Origin: DATAEK01 sp036258055
GTDB lineage: Bacteria > Acidobacteriota > Vicinamibacteria > Vicinamibacterales > 2-12-FULL-66-21
Direction: 5' to 3'
NCBI GenBank assembly: GCA_036258055.1
Contig: DATAEK010000009.1
Location: 43,072-107,071, forward strand
Length of the DNA stretch: 64,000 nucleotides
In this document: positions 7,687 to 16,445 of the stretch, in pieces
Position numbering within the stretch: position 1 is the stretch's first letter
Layout: the number at the start of each line of letters is the position of its first letter
Made by a program: the position numbers and the translations under genes
Notes under the pieces: model-generated
Told to the model about the DNA's origin: nothing
What the model saw: only the letters and a program-made list of their open reading frames with translations
Database searches by the model: none

Positions 7687-10641
7687 CTAGCGGCGTTGCT
7701 CGTAGACGCGAATCGTCGACGACTCCCCGTTTGCGGTCACGGTCGCGAACGCCGTGTCGTTGGCTGCGAGCTCGTTGACGTAACCCGACCCATCCTGTAC
7801 GACCTGCAGCGCCACCGGCCCGGCGATCCTGATCGCAACAGGCGTGCTGCTCAACCACCCGGAAATCCAGCCATTTACCACTCGGCGGTGGCTGTAAAAC
7901 CGGCCATCGATCGCACCGACCGGTTCAGGAACGTCGCTCTGAGCGTTCAACGCGATCAGCCGGCTGCGGCTGCCGTCGTACACGCTGCACAGGATTCGTC
8001 TGCTCGGCTGCGTCTCGTCGAAACAGTCGGCCCGCAGCCGCGATCGGCCGCCGTCGAAGCTCTTCGCCGAATCGGCGCGGCGTACGGTGAGCGTGGACCG
8101 CAGGGGTTCACCGACGAAAGCCCGGAGCGGGGCCCAGAGCCCGCGCAACGCGGTGGTTTCGTAGTTGACGTTGACGACGAGAGGTCCGAGGCTGGACGCC
8201 GCGAGCGCAATCGGCCAGCTGCCGTCGCGACTCTCACGCAGGGGCCATCGCGTCCGGTGGCTGTCGGTTGTGCCGAGCGTGCCCTCGACGTCGGCAAGCT
8301 GACCGTCGTCGTCCCAGCCGAGAATTCGCCATCGACCTGTCATCGGGTCCACCGACAGAGTCGACCCGAAGATCTCCTCGATCTCCTGCTGCCAGACCAC
8401 GTCATGATTGCCCGTCACACTCAGCTCGCGAAGGCGTGCGCTGCCATCGCGCTGCTCCAGGAGGACGACATGATCTTCATCGGCGAAAACGAGGTCATCC
8501 GCCTCGATGGCTGCGAGCGGTTCACCGGCCGCGCCGACATGAAACGTCGTCACCTCGGCATCGTCCCCCGCACGCGTCGTCTCGGACTTTAGAGCGAGAT
8601 ACTCACCAGCTGGCGACAGAATGATCTCTGAGACGTCGAACGACACGAGGAAGGAGCGCACGGGCTGACCGGCTATCCTTTTCAACGGCATCGACGCCAT
8701 CGGCAGCAGAAGCGGGTCAGTGGCAAAGCGATCGAGGAACGCGATCGACCCTGCAGCCGCCGCAAACAATCCGGCCGCGCAAGTCAGCGCCGCGCCGGCT
8801 CTGGCCGTGCGTTCCGGCCGCGTCGCCAATGCTGTTGCAAGCGCCAACGTGAACACCGCGGCTGCGGGCCACGCGCGTGCGTGATGATGGAAATCCACGA
8901 GACCGAGCCCGTCGGACAGCAGCATCGCCCAGCCGCTGACGCTGCACAGGGTCAGTACTGCGAGCAACACGCGCATCCGTCTGGGCTTCACCTCTGCCCG
9001 GACGCTCCACGCCATCCAGATGAGCACGCCCCCGAACACGATGAGCAGTGCAGCCAGGCCGGCCGCTGACGAGATCAGCTTAGGATCGCTATTGCGAAGC
9101 GTCAGCAGTCCGCTCGTGACCGACGCGACACCGGCCGACGCGAGGAAGGGCGCCGACTGTTCGATCGACGTCAGTGCAGCGAGCACGAGCATCGCGAACT
9201 GACCGAACGTCAGCGCGATGAGCGCCGCAAACGCTGCGAGCACTTTGACCGGGCGAGGCCAGTGGCGTGACAGATCCTCTGGTTCGGCGAGACGCAGATC
9301 CGCGACGTCGAGTGCCGACTGTATCGCGGCCAGGTCAGACGCCGCGACCGGGATCTCCCATCGCTTGCCGTCGCGCTGCACGGCGATCAGCCGTACGCCC
9401 TTGCCCTTTCCGGCGTCCAGACGAAGCTCCGTCAACCCGTTGTATTTGAGAACGTGCGTGGCCGCGTTGCGGCGCTCGATGATTTCGAGAGCCTGTTCTG
9501 TGAGCGTGAGGGTCCTGTCTTCGCTGGAGAAGCTGAACGACGGCGTTGATGTAAGAGGGGCGGGAGCAACCGCCGCCGCGGCGCGAATTGCGCGGATCCG
9601 TCGCGCCAGGCTCGGATGTGTCGCCTGGCGCTCGCGCGTGGCATCCCACCGCCTCGGGATCCGGGCGAACGTATGGAGCTTCGTCAAGCCTGAGATGAGC
9701 GCGTCGGCGTTGCCGGTAAGCGCAACCGCGCGGAGATCACTCTCTGTCTCATGATGCTGCCGGAACCGCGCGCGCATGATCAGCGCCAGCACGATCGCGC
9801 CCGTCCAGACGATGACAATGCCGGTGGTGGATTCAACCACGCGCGCCAGTGGAATCGTGGCAACGCCGATCGCGATGAGCACACCTGTGACGAGACCGGC
9901 CCGCCGCATGTAAGTCGGGTTGTAGTGTTCGAGGTGAGCAATCTCGTGCGCGCAGATGGCCACCGCTTCGTCCGGCTCGAGCATGGCGAGCAGAGTGTCG
10001 GTGAAGACCACTGTTGAACGACGGATTCCGGGCAGCGCGATAGCATTGGCGATCGCACCGCCCCGGAGATCGAAGTATTCGAAGCGTGGAACCTGGATCC
10101 CGGCCGCGGTCGCCAGCGCGGTGAAGCGCGACACCAGGGCCGCGTCCTCGATCGGCCGCGCACGCAGAAGGAAGCGCACCAGATCGTTCGACTTCACGCT
10201 CCACGCCAGTAACAGTCCTGCCGGGCCGACCGCCAGCAGCCAGCTGTTCGCGCCTGTAAGATTCGCGAAGAGTGGCATCCAGATGAGGCCAAGCCAGAAA
10301 CCGCAGAACGCCAGGAGGCCCCGCGCCACGAACCAGAGATAACCCGCGAAACTCCAGGTCTCGTTGTAGAGGGACCTGCGCAGCGGATACATCGCGGCAA
10401 TCCGTCCCGTGACCACGAGCGGGATCGTCCAGAACCACTCAGCCGGCCATCCAACGATCAGCACGCCGACCGCGACACCGAAGACCGATCCGCTTCGCCG
10501 CTGGTTCGCGGCCAGTCGCTCGGGAAGGGTCGGGTCGTCGATCACGCGCACGAACGCCCGCCCGGACCACCACTGCAGCAATGCGGGGATCAGAGCGATC
10601 GTGAGCGCGACCGCTTCACCGTATGGAAGATCGTCTAACAT
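7687..10641 (-). CDS. Large M48 family membrane metalloprotease with C-terminal propeller-like extension
   Basis: A 984-residue protein. Several membrane helices occupy the first 150 residues. The M48 zinc motif HEIAH is at 232-236 and the downstream ETESDLRAVAL (E300) supplies the third ligand, as in HtpX/Ste24-type proteases. More membrane helices follow (about 255-290 and 440-630). The final 350 residues are soluble and repetitive in style (ILSPAGEYLALKS, LVFADEDHVVLLE, RLIALNAQSD), resembling a beta-propeller sensor or binding domain. Typical M48 proteases are about 300 residues, so this is a much enlarged form. It diverges from the glycosyltransferase gene, and shares only 17 bases with the upstream gene's end, convergent. 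Probably membrane protein quality control. Confidence 0.85.
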   Translation of the reverse strand: MLDDLPYGEAVALTIALIPALLQWWSGRAFVRVIDDPTLPERLAANQRRSGSVFGVAVGVLIVGWPAEWFWTIPLVVTGRIAAMYPLRRSLYNETWSFAGYLWFVARGLLAFCGFWLGLIWMPLFANLTGANSWLLAVGPAGLLLAWSVKSNDLVRFLLRARPIEDAALVSRFTALATAAGIQVPRFEYFDLRGGAIANAIALPGIRRSTVVFTDTLLAMLEPDEAVAICAHEIAHLEHYNPTYMRRAGLVTGVLIAIGVATIPLARVVESTTGIVIVWTGAIVLALIMRARFRQHHETESDLRAVALTGNADALISGLTKLHTFARIPRRWDATRERQATHPSLARRIRAIRAAAAVAPAPLTSTPSFSFSSEDRTLTLTEQALEIIERRNAATHVLKYNGLTELRLDAGKGKGVRLIAVQRDGKRWEIPVAASDLAAIQSALDVADLRLAEPEDLSRHWPRPVKVLAAFAALIALTFGQFAMLVLAALTSIEQSAPFLASAGVASVTSGLLTLRNSDPKLISSAAGLAALLIVFGGVLIWMAWSVRAEVKPRRMRVLLAVLTLCSVSGWAMLLSDGLGLVDFHHHARAWPAAAVFTLALATALATRPERTARAGAALTCAAGLFAAAAGSIAFLDRFATDPLLLPMASMPLKRIAGQPVRSFLVSFDVSEIILSPAGEYLALKSETTRAGDDAEVTTFHVGAAGEPLAAIEADDLVFADEDHVVLLEQRDGSARLRELSVTGNHDVVWQQEIEEIFGSTLSVDPMTGRWRILGWDDDGQLADVEGTLGTTDSHRTRWPLRESRDGSWPIALAASSLGPLVVNVNYETTALRGLWAPLRAFVGEPLRSTLTVRRADSAKSFDGGRSRLRADCFDETQPSRRILCSVYDGSRSRLIALNAQSDVPEPVGAIDGRFYSHRRVVNGWISGWLSSTPVAIRIAGPVALQVVQDGSGYVNELAANDTAFATVTANGESSTIRVYEQRR

Positions 10642-10892
10642 GCGCGGCTGACTGCGGCGGGACCTGCAGTAGCAGGCAAGGCGCGTGCCTGATTCTATCG
10701 GCGAGAGTTCCTCGAGTCGATGCAGGGCGTGTCAGGCAATTTGTGGCACTATCGTCAGGCGCGACCCCGATCGCAGATACAAGCTCGGACCGGTGCTTAC
10801 AGTTTCGCGATCCGGTGACGCCGCGTGATGAGTGGCGTGACCGGTGTTCGTGTCTACCGTGGCCGAAACGCCCTGCGATAGACTGGCCCGAC

Positions 10893-12191
10893 GTGCGGAT
10901 CCTGTCGTTCACGGGCGGAGCGGGGACGATGTATTGCGGCAGCTGCCTGCGCGACAACGCGTTGGCGGCTGAGCTCCTCGCGCGCGGGCACGATGTCGTT
11001 CTAACCCCGGTCTACACGCCGACACGCACCGACGAACGCAACGTCAGCCAGAACCACGTCTTCTTTGGCGGCATCAGCGTTTATCTCGAGCAGCACTCGC
11101 CGATCTTCCGCCACACGCCACGCTTCCTCGACCGACTGTGGGACGCCGAGTGGGTGATCCGCATGGCGACTAATCGTCAGGTCAAGGTGGATCCCAGGAG
11201 CCTCGGCGAGCTGACGGTGTCGATGTTACGCGGCGAGGAAGGTCATCAACGGAAGGAAGTGACGAAGCTGCTCGAGTGGCTGTGCAGCGAGCCGCGATTC
11301 GACGTCGTGAACCTGCCGTACACGCTGCTCCTCGGCCTCGCTGAGCCGATCCGCCGTACCTTGAACGTGCCGATCAGTTGCACGCTGCAGGGCGAGGATC
11401 TGTTTCTCGACGGGCTCGGCGAACCGTACCGGCAGCAGTCGCGTGACCTGATCAGAGAAGCCAGCCGGCACGTGGATCTCTTCATTGCCGTCAGTCAGTA
11501 CTACATGGACTACATGCCCGGGTATCTCGGGATCCCGCGTGACAAGATGCGCCTGGTACCGCTGGGCATCAACCTCGATGGCTACACCCCGAAGCCGCGA
11601 GAGCGCAGCGGCCCGTTCACGATCGGATTCTTCGCGCGCATCGCGCCAGAGAAGGGCCTGCACGCGCTCGTCGAGGCGTATCGCCAGTTGCGATCGCGGC
11701 CGAACATCGGGCCGTCCCGGCTGGTGGCGGCCGGGTACCTCGCACCCGAGCACCGCGAGTATCTCGATGGCATTCGCAGCCGTGTGCGCGAGTGGGGGTT
11801 CGAGGATCAGTTCGAGTATCGTGGCGAGGTCGATCGCGCGCGCAAGATCGCGTTCCTGCACAGCCTCGACGTCCTGTCGGTGCCGGCGACGTATCAGGAG
11901 CCGAAGGGCATCTTCCTGCTCGAGGCGATGGCGAGCGGTGTGCCGGTCGTCCAGCCGCGTCGCGGCGCATTTCCGGAGATCGTCGAACGGACCGGTGGCG
12001 GGCTGATCGTGGAGGCAGACAACGCCGACGCGCTGGCTGATGGTCTGCTTGAATTGTGGAACAACCCTCGACGCGCGGCGGCGCTTGGCGCGGCCGGGGC
12101 CGCGGGCGTGCGCGAACACTACCACGTAGGACGCATGGCCGAGGCCGCCGAGGCCGTCTATCACGAGCTGAAGAAGACGAAGACGAACTGA
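10893..12191 (+). CDS. GT4-family glycosyltransferase (group 1)
   Basis: About 432 residues with a GT-B fold. The N-terminus RILSFTGGAGTMYCGSCLRD is the glycine-rich acceptor-side loop. The C-terminal domain has the nucleotide-sugar signature: GFFARIAPEKGLHALVEAYR, then VLSVPATYQEPKGIFLLEAMASG with the E-x7-E pattern. I place the start at GTG 10893 because the preceding 90 in-frame codons do not look like protein and this GTG lies about 10 bases after GCGATAGACT, a possible -10 region. The 251-base intergenic space upstream is shared with the divergent M48 gene. It ends 7 bases before an ABC ATPase, so they may be co-transcribed. Sugar donor and acceptor are unknown. Confidence 0.88.
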   Translation: MRILSFTGGAGTMYCGSCLRDNALAAELLARGHDVVLTPVYTPTRTDERNVSQNHVFFGGISVYLEQHSPIFRHTPRFLDRLWDAEWVIRMATNRQVKVDPRSLGELTVSMLRGEEGHQRKEVTKLLEWLCSEPRFDVVNLPYTLLLGLAEPIRRTLNVPISCTLQGEDLFLDGLGEPYRQQSRDLIREASRHVDLFIAVSQYYMDYMPGYLGIPRDKMRLVPLGINLDGYTPKPRERSGPFTIGFFARIAPEKGLHALVEAYRQLRSRPNIGPSRLVAAGYLAPEHREYLDGIRSRVREWGFEDQFEYRGEVDRARKIAFLHSLDVLSVPATYQEPKGIFLLEAMASGVPVVQPRRGAFPEIVERTGGGLIVEADNADALADGLLELWNNPRRAAALGAAGAAGVREHYHVGRMAEAAEAVYHELKKTKTN

Positions 12192-12198
12192 TCCCACT

Positions 12199-12888
12199 GT
12201 GCTCATAGCTACCAACATCGCGAAGTCGTATCCGACTCCACGCGGCGACCTTCAGATCCTCTCGGATGTCTCGCTCGAGTTGAACCGGGGTGAGGCCATC
12301 GCCATCATGGGCCCTTCGGGCAGCGGGAAGAGCACACTGCTGTACGTCCTCGGTGCTCTCGAGCCGCCGACGAGCGGGACCGTTGCGATCGAAGGGGAGA
12401 ACCCGTACGCGCTCGGCGAGCGCGATCAGGCCGCATTTCGGAATCGGCGCATCGGATTCGTGTTCCAGGATCATTCGCTGCTTCCGCAGTGTTCGGTCCT
12501 CGAGAACGTGTTATCGCCGACGCTGGTTGCGCCCGCCGGTGAGCGCGACGCGGGGAGCGATCAGCAGCGCGCCCGCACGCTGCTCGAACAGGTCGGTCTC
12601 GGAAGTCGCCTCGACCATCGTCCTGGTGAGCTGTCCGGGGGCGAAAAGCAGCGCGCCGCGCTGGCGCGTGCGCTGATTCGTCAGCCCGTCCTGATGCTCT
12701 GCGATGAGCCGACGGGCAATCTCGACAGCGCGGCAGCCGACGTCGTCGCGTCACTGCTCCTCGAACTGCACGCGGCGCAGCACACGATGCTCATCGTCGT
12801 CACGCACAGCGCCGCCCTCGCGGAGCGCTTTCCCATGCGCTACGAGATGACGGCGGGGACGTTGAAGAAGGCAGGAGAACAGCCTTGA
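12199..12888 (+). CDS. ABC transporter ATP-binding protein (LolD/MacB type)
   Basis: A 229-residue ATPase starting at GTG 12199. It has Walker A GPSGSGKS (38-45), the Q-loop in VFQDHSLLPQ, the signature LSGGE (145-149), Walker B VLMLCDEP with GNLD after it (164-175) and a switch His in VTHS. The short single-domain form and GNLDS wording are typical of ATPases that drive FtsX/MacB-type permeases. The partner is the giant permease starting at about 13012; between them lie two strong hairpins. Likely a membrane-anchored mechanotransmission or lipoprotein-type exporter. Confidence 0.93.
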   Translation: MLIATNIAKSYPTPRGDLQILSDVSLELNRGEAIAIMGPSGSGKSTLLYVLGALEPPTSGTVAIEGENPYALGERDQAAFRNRRIGFVFQDHSLLPQCSVLENVLSPTLVAPAGERDAGSDQQRARTLLEQVGLGSRLDHRPGELSGGEKQRAALARALIRQPVLMLCDEPTGNLDSAAADVVASLLLELHAAQHTMLIVVTHSAALAERFPMRYEMTAGTLKKAGEQP

Positions 12889-12918
12889 GCCGCAGCGAGC
12901 GCGAACGCGCGAGCTGCA

Positions 12919-12996
12919 GCGTCTGGGGGTGGGGCCCCAGACGCATTAAGTAAAGAGAGCGAGCGCTGGCAGGCCTTGGGGGTGGGGCCCCAAGGC
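12919..12996 (+). repeat. Tandem pair of GGGG-GTGGGG-CCCC hairpins
   Basis: Two perfect stem-loops 54 bases apart. The first has 10-bp arms GCGTCTGGGG (12919-12928) and CCCCAGACGC (12935-12944). The second has 9-bp arms GCCTTGGGG (12973-12981) and CCCCAAGGC (12988-12996). Both share the loop GTGGGG and both are followed by TA-rich AAGTAAAGA or AGGTAAAGA. The arm bases differ in compensating fashion (TCTG/CAGA versus CTTG/CAAG), which suggests that the folded form matters. They sit between the ABC ATPase and its permease and could act as an attenuator or RNA-stability element. Confidence 0.75.
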
Positions 12997-13011
12997 AAAC
13001 TAGGTAAAGAA

Positions 13012-16000
13012 GTGCGTTTTCTGAAATTCGTCATTCGGACCGCGACGTTCTATTGGCGCACGAACCTGGCGGTGGTGCTGGGCGTTGCGACCGCGGTGTC
13101 GGTGCTCGCCGGCGCGCTGATCGTCGGCGACTCGGTCCGGGGAAGCCTGCGTGACCTCGCGCTGGGACGTCTTGGACGAACCGATACCGTCGTCAGCTCG
13201 ACGGGGTTTTTCCGTGACGGGCTTGCGGCGGACGTCAAAGCCGCGTCGGGGGTCAGCGGCGCGGCGCCGCTGATCGTCGCCAGCGGGTTCGTGACGCATG
13301 AGGCGAGCGGACGACGGGCATCGAACGTCCTGGTTTACGGAGTCGACGAGCGGTTCTGGTCGTTCAACGGTGAAGCCTCACGCGACGGCGTGTTCCTGTC
13401 GCCCGCGCTCGCGCTCGAGCTCGGCGCGCTCGAGGGGGATGTGCTGCTCGCGCGTGCACAGAAACCGTCCGCGATCCCCGTGGAGTCGTTGTTCGGCCGC
13501 AAGGAAGATGTCGGGCGGACGTTGCGGCTCCAACTATCGGGCACGTTGCCACGCGAGCATCTCGGCGAGTTCGCGCTTCAACCCCAACAGGCCGAGGTCC
13601 GCGCGCTCTTCGCGCCGCTGCGTCGGATTCAACGCGACCTGGCCGTGCAAGGGCGCGTCAACACAGTCCTCGTGAGTGGCGCACACGCCGATGAACGTGC
13701 GGTCGCTCCGGCTCTGAAGCTCGACGATCTCGAGGTTCGCGTCGGAGGGACAGCCGATGGCTCTGCGATCGTCGTGGAGAGTGGCAGCGGCATCATCGCT
13801 CCGGCACTCGAGACCGCGACGCGAAAGGCTGCGGAACGTCTGCACACCGACGTGATACCGGTGTTCACCTACCTGGCGAACACGATTCGACACGGCGATC
13901 GGCAGATCCCGTACTCGCTCATCACGGCGACCAATCTCGACGCGCTGCCGCAAGTCTCGGCAACAGCGGGAGGGTCAGGTCCGGCTAAAGCCGGACGCGG
14001 GTCAGCTCCGGCTAAAGCCGGACGCTACAAGCCCGTGGACAGCGGGCAGAGGACAGCAGCGGCGCCGGGAGCGTCAGGCGACGACGCGATCGTTCTGAAC
14101 GATTGGGCCGCCGGTGAGCTTCAGGCCGCACCCGGCGATCGAATCGATGTCGACTACTACCTCTGGAGCCCTGCGGATGGCCTGCAAACCCGAACCGCCA
14201 GCTTCGTGCTGTCGCGGGTCGTTCCCATCGCCGGGCTCGCGGCCGATCGACGACTCGCGCCGGAGTATCCGGGCATCACCGCGGCGAAAAGCCTCGGGGA
14301 CTGGGATCCGCCGTTTCCGATCGATCTTTCACGCGTCCGTCCCGTCGATGAAAAGTACTGGGACGAGCACCGGACCACTCCAAAAGCGTTCATTCCCTAC
14401 GCGCGCGGCCGCGAGCTGTGGCAGTCGCGATACGGCGCACTCACCTCGATGCGTCTCGCCGTTCCGGCTGGGAGCGACGTGACGGAGGCGTCGAAAGCTA
14501 TCGGCGACGAGCTCCGGGGTGCGCTGTCACCCGCATCGTTGGGCGTAACCACCTACCCCGCACGCGCCGCCGCGTTGCAGGCTGCCACGGGCGCGACGGA
14601 CTTCGGCGAGTACTTCACCTACTTCAGCTTCTTCTTGGTTGTCTCCGCGCTGTTGCTCGTCGTGCTCTTCTTCAAGCTGGGAATCGAACAGCGCCTGCGG
14701 CAGATCGGCATCCTGCGCGCCTCGGGCTACACCATCGCAAGCCTTCGTGGTCTGCTGCTGTCGGAAGCGGTCGTGCTCGCGGTCGCCGGCGCCCTCATCG
14801 GCCTTGCCGGTGCCGTCGCCTACGGCCGGGTGATCATGTACGCGCTGACTACGTGGTGGATCGGCGCCGTGGGCACAACGCTCCTGACTCTGCACGTCTC
14901 GTGGCCGTCGCTCGTCATCGGCGCGGCCGGCGGTGCGCTCGCAGTAATCCTGTGCGTCGTCGTGTCGCTTCGGAGCGTCGGCAAGCTCACCCCACGATCG
15001 CTTCTTACGGCGCAGGCGATTGATACCGAGGCAGCGGCGGGACCGTTGCGCCGCGGCCCGTGGATGGTGATTCTCTTCACGGTACTCGGCGTGTTGCTCC
15101 TGGCCTACGGGTTCGCCGATCGCACGGCGCAGGCCGGTGCGTTCTTCGGCGCCGGTGCGGCGCTCCTCGTCGCGTGCCTGCTGTTCTTCTCGCGCTGGCT
15201 GCGCTTCCGCGATCGCCGGCTAATCGCAGGCCGAGGAACCTGGGCGGTCTCGCGGCTCGGCTTCCGGAGCGCGTCGTTCAGACCGGCCCGAAGCGTTCTG
15301 TCGGCCGCGCTCATCGCTTCCGCGGCGTTCATCATCGTCTCGGTCGATGCGTTCCGTCGCGGCGGGGCTGAGATCTCGAGCGATCCACACTCGGGAACCG
15401 GCGGATTCGTGCTGCTCGCGCAGTCGGAGATTCCGCTGCTGCACAACCCCAACGATGCCGCGGGGCGTGACGCGCTGTTGATCCGCGCCCCCGAACTTTC
15501 ACCTGCGCGTTTCACGCGCTTCCGTTTACGTCAGGGGCAGGACGCGAGCTGCCTGAACCTGTACCGCCCTACCAATCCGACGATCATCGCGCCGGAGCCG
15601 GCGTTCGTCGAGAGCAACCGGTTCACGTTCGGCTCGTCGCTGGCGTCGACTGATGCGGAGCGGGCGAATCCGTGGCTGCTGCTCGAGCGCCGCGCCGACG
15701 ACGGCGCAGTGCCGGTAATTGCGGACGCCACGTCGCTCCAATACGTGCTGCACGCGAGCGTCGGCGATCGCTTCTCCGTGGATATCGGCGCCGATCATCC
15801 ATTGAATCTGCGCTTCGTCGGCGCGCTTCAGGACAGCGTCCTTCAGGGTCAGCTCGTCATGGCGGAGTCGCGGTTCACCGAGCTTTTTCCGCAGCAACAA
15901 GGCTACAAGTTCTTTCTGATCGACGATCCGTCGGTCCACTCGGCGGCCGAGGCCTCGGCGCTTGCGGGCATCGTCGAGCGCGAGCTCGAGCCCTTCGGCG

Positions 16001-16434
16001 TGGATGCGGTCACGACCGGCGAGCGGCTCGAGGCGTTTCATCGCGTCGAGAACACCTACCTGTCGACGTTCCAGGCGCTCGGCGGGCTGGGTCTGCTCCT
16101 CGGCACGATTGGTCTCGCGACCGTGATGTTTCGAAACGTCCTCGAGCGGCGCCGCGAGCTCGCGCTCCTTCGCGCCGTCGGCTACGACGCACGCCGCGTG
16201 TCGATCATGATTGTCGCGGAAGCTGTGCTCATCCTGACCGCAGGGCTGGCCGCCGGTCTCGTCTGCGCCGTCCTGGCGGTGGCTCCCGCATGGCTGAGTC
16301 GAGGCGGCACGTTACCCGGCGCTGGACTCTTCGCCCTGCTCGCCGCAGTGGCTGTCGCTGGTCTCCTCTCATCGCTCGTCGCTACCCGCGCGGCGGTGAG
16401 CGGCGGAATGCTCGAAGCACTCAGAGCGGAATGA
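13012..16434 (+). CDS. Giant FtsX/MacB-type ABC permease
   Basis: About 1140 residues. One N-terminal membrane helix (about 15-35) is followed by a large extracytoplasmic domain, a central group of helices (about 535-740), a second extracytoplasmic domain and a C-terminal FtsX helix set (about 1020-1130) with the characteristic ERRRELALLRAVGYDARRV. This is a duplicated-domain permease (FtsX modules at the middle and end), larger than LolC/E or MacB. GTG 13012 is my choice of start; TTG 12976 would begin inside the second hairpin. The matching ATPase is the gene at 12199. The first extracytoplasmic domain contains a repeat-derived insert at nucleotides 13972-14057, translated as GPAKAGR-GSAPAKAGR and following residues. 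Substrate unknown. Confidence 0.88.
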   Translation: MRFLKFVIRTATFYWRTNLAVVLGVATAVSVLAGALIVGDSVRGSLRDLALGRLGRTDTVVSSTGFFRDGLAADVKAASGVSGAAPLIVASGFVTHEASGRRASNVLVYGVDERFWSFNGEASRDGVFLSPALALELGALEGDVLLARAQKPSAIPVESLFGRKEDVGRTLRLQLSGTLPREHLGEFALQPQQAEVRALFAPLRRIQRDLAVQGRVNTVLVSGAHADERAVAPALKLDDLEVRVGGTADGSAIVVESGSGIIAPALETATRKAAERLHTDVIPVFTYLANTIRHGDRQIPYSLITATNLDALPQVSATAGGSGPAKAGRGSAPAKAGRYKPVDSGQRTAAAPGASGDDAIVLNDWAAGELQAAPGDRIDVDYYLWSPADGLQTRTASFVLSRVVPIAGLAADRRLAPEYPGITAAKSLGDWDPPFPIDLSRVRPVDEKYWDEHRTTPKAFIPYARGRELWQSRYGALTSMRLAVPAGSDVTEASKAIGDELRGALSPASLGVTTYPARAAALQAATGATDFGEYFTYFSFFLVVSALLLVVLFFKLGIEQRLRQIGILRASGYTIASLRGLLLSEAVVLAVAGALIGLAGAVAYGRVIMYALTTWWIGAVGTTLLTLHVSWPSLVIGAAGGALAVILCVVVSLRSVGKLTPRSLLTAQAIDTEAAAGPLRRGPWMVILFTVLGVLLLAYGFADRTAQAGAFFGAGAALLVACLLFFSRWLRFRDRRLIAGRGTWAVSRLGFRSASFRPARSVLSAALIASAAFIIVSVDAFRRGGAEISSDPHSGTGGFVLLAQSEIPLLHNPNDAAGRDALLIRAPELSPARFTRFRLRQGQDASCLNLYRPTNPTIIAPEPAFVESNRFTFGSSLASTDAERANPWLLLERRADDGAVPVIADATSLQYVLHASVGDRFSVDIGADHPLNLRFVGALQDSVLQGQLVMAESRFTELFPQQQGYKFFLIDDPSVHSAAEASALAGIVERELEPFGVDAVTTGERLEAFHRVENTYLSTFQALGGLGLLLGTIGLATVMFRNVLERRRELALLRAVGYDARRVSIMIVAEAVLILTAGLAAGLVCAVLAVAPAWLSRGGTLPGAGLFALLAAVAVAGLLSSLVATRAAVSGGMLEALRAE
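13972..14057 (+). repeat. In-gene repeat insert: two 27-bp palindromic repeats plus heptad repeats
   Basis: Two 27-base units (13972-13998 and 13999-14025) differ at one base. Each contains the palindrome TCCGGC-TAAA-GCCGGA. After a short link, three 7-base units follow (GGACAGC, GGGCAGA, GGACAGC at 14037-14057). This last part belongs to the same heptad family as the intergenic array at 30467-30702. Because 27 is a multiple of three, the insert keeps the reading frame of the permease and adds a Gly/Ala/Lys-rich loop. Confidence 0.8.
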
Positions 16435-16445
16435 CGGAGGAATTT

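Noticed and set aside
10743..10760. TGGCAC-containing sequence that might be a sigma-54 promoter before the glycosyltransferase
   Set aside because: The GG-to-GC spacing is 12 instead of 10 bases, and no activator gene is adjacent.
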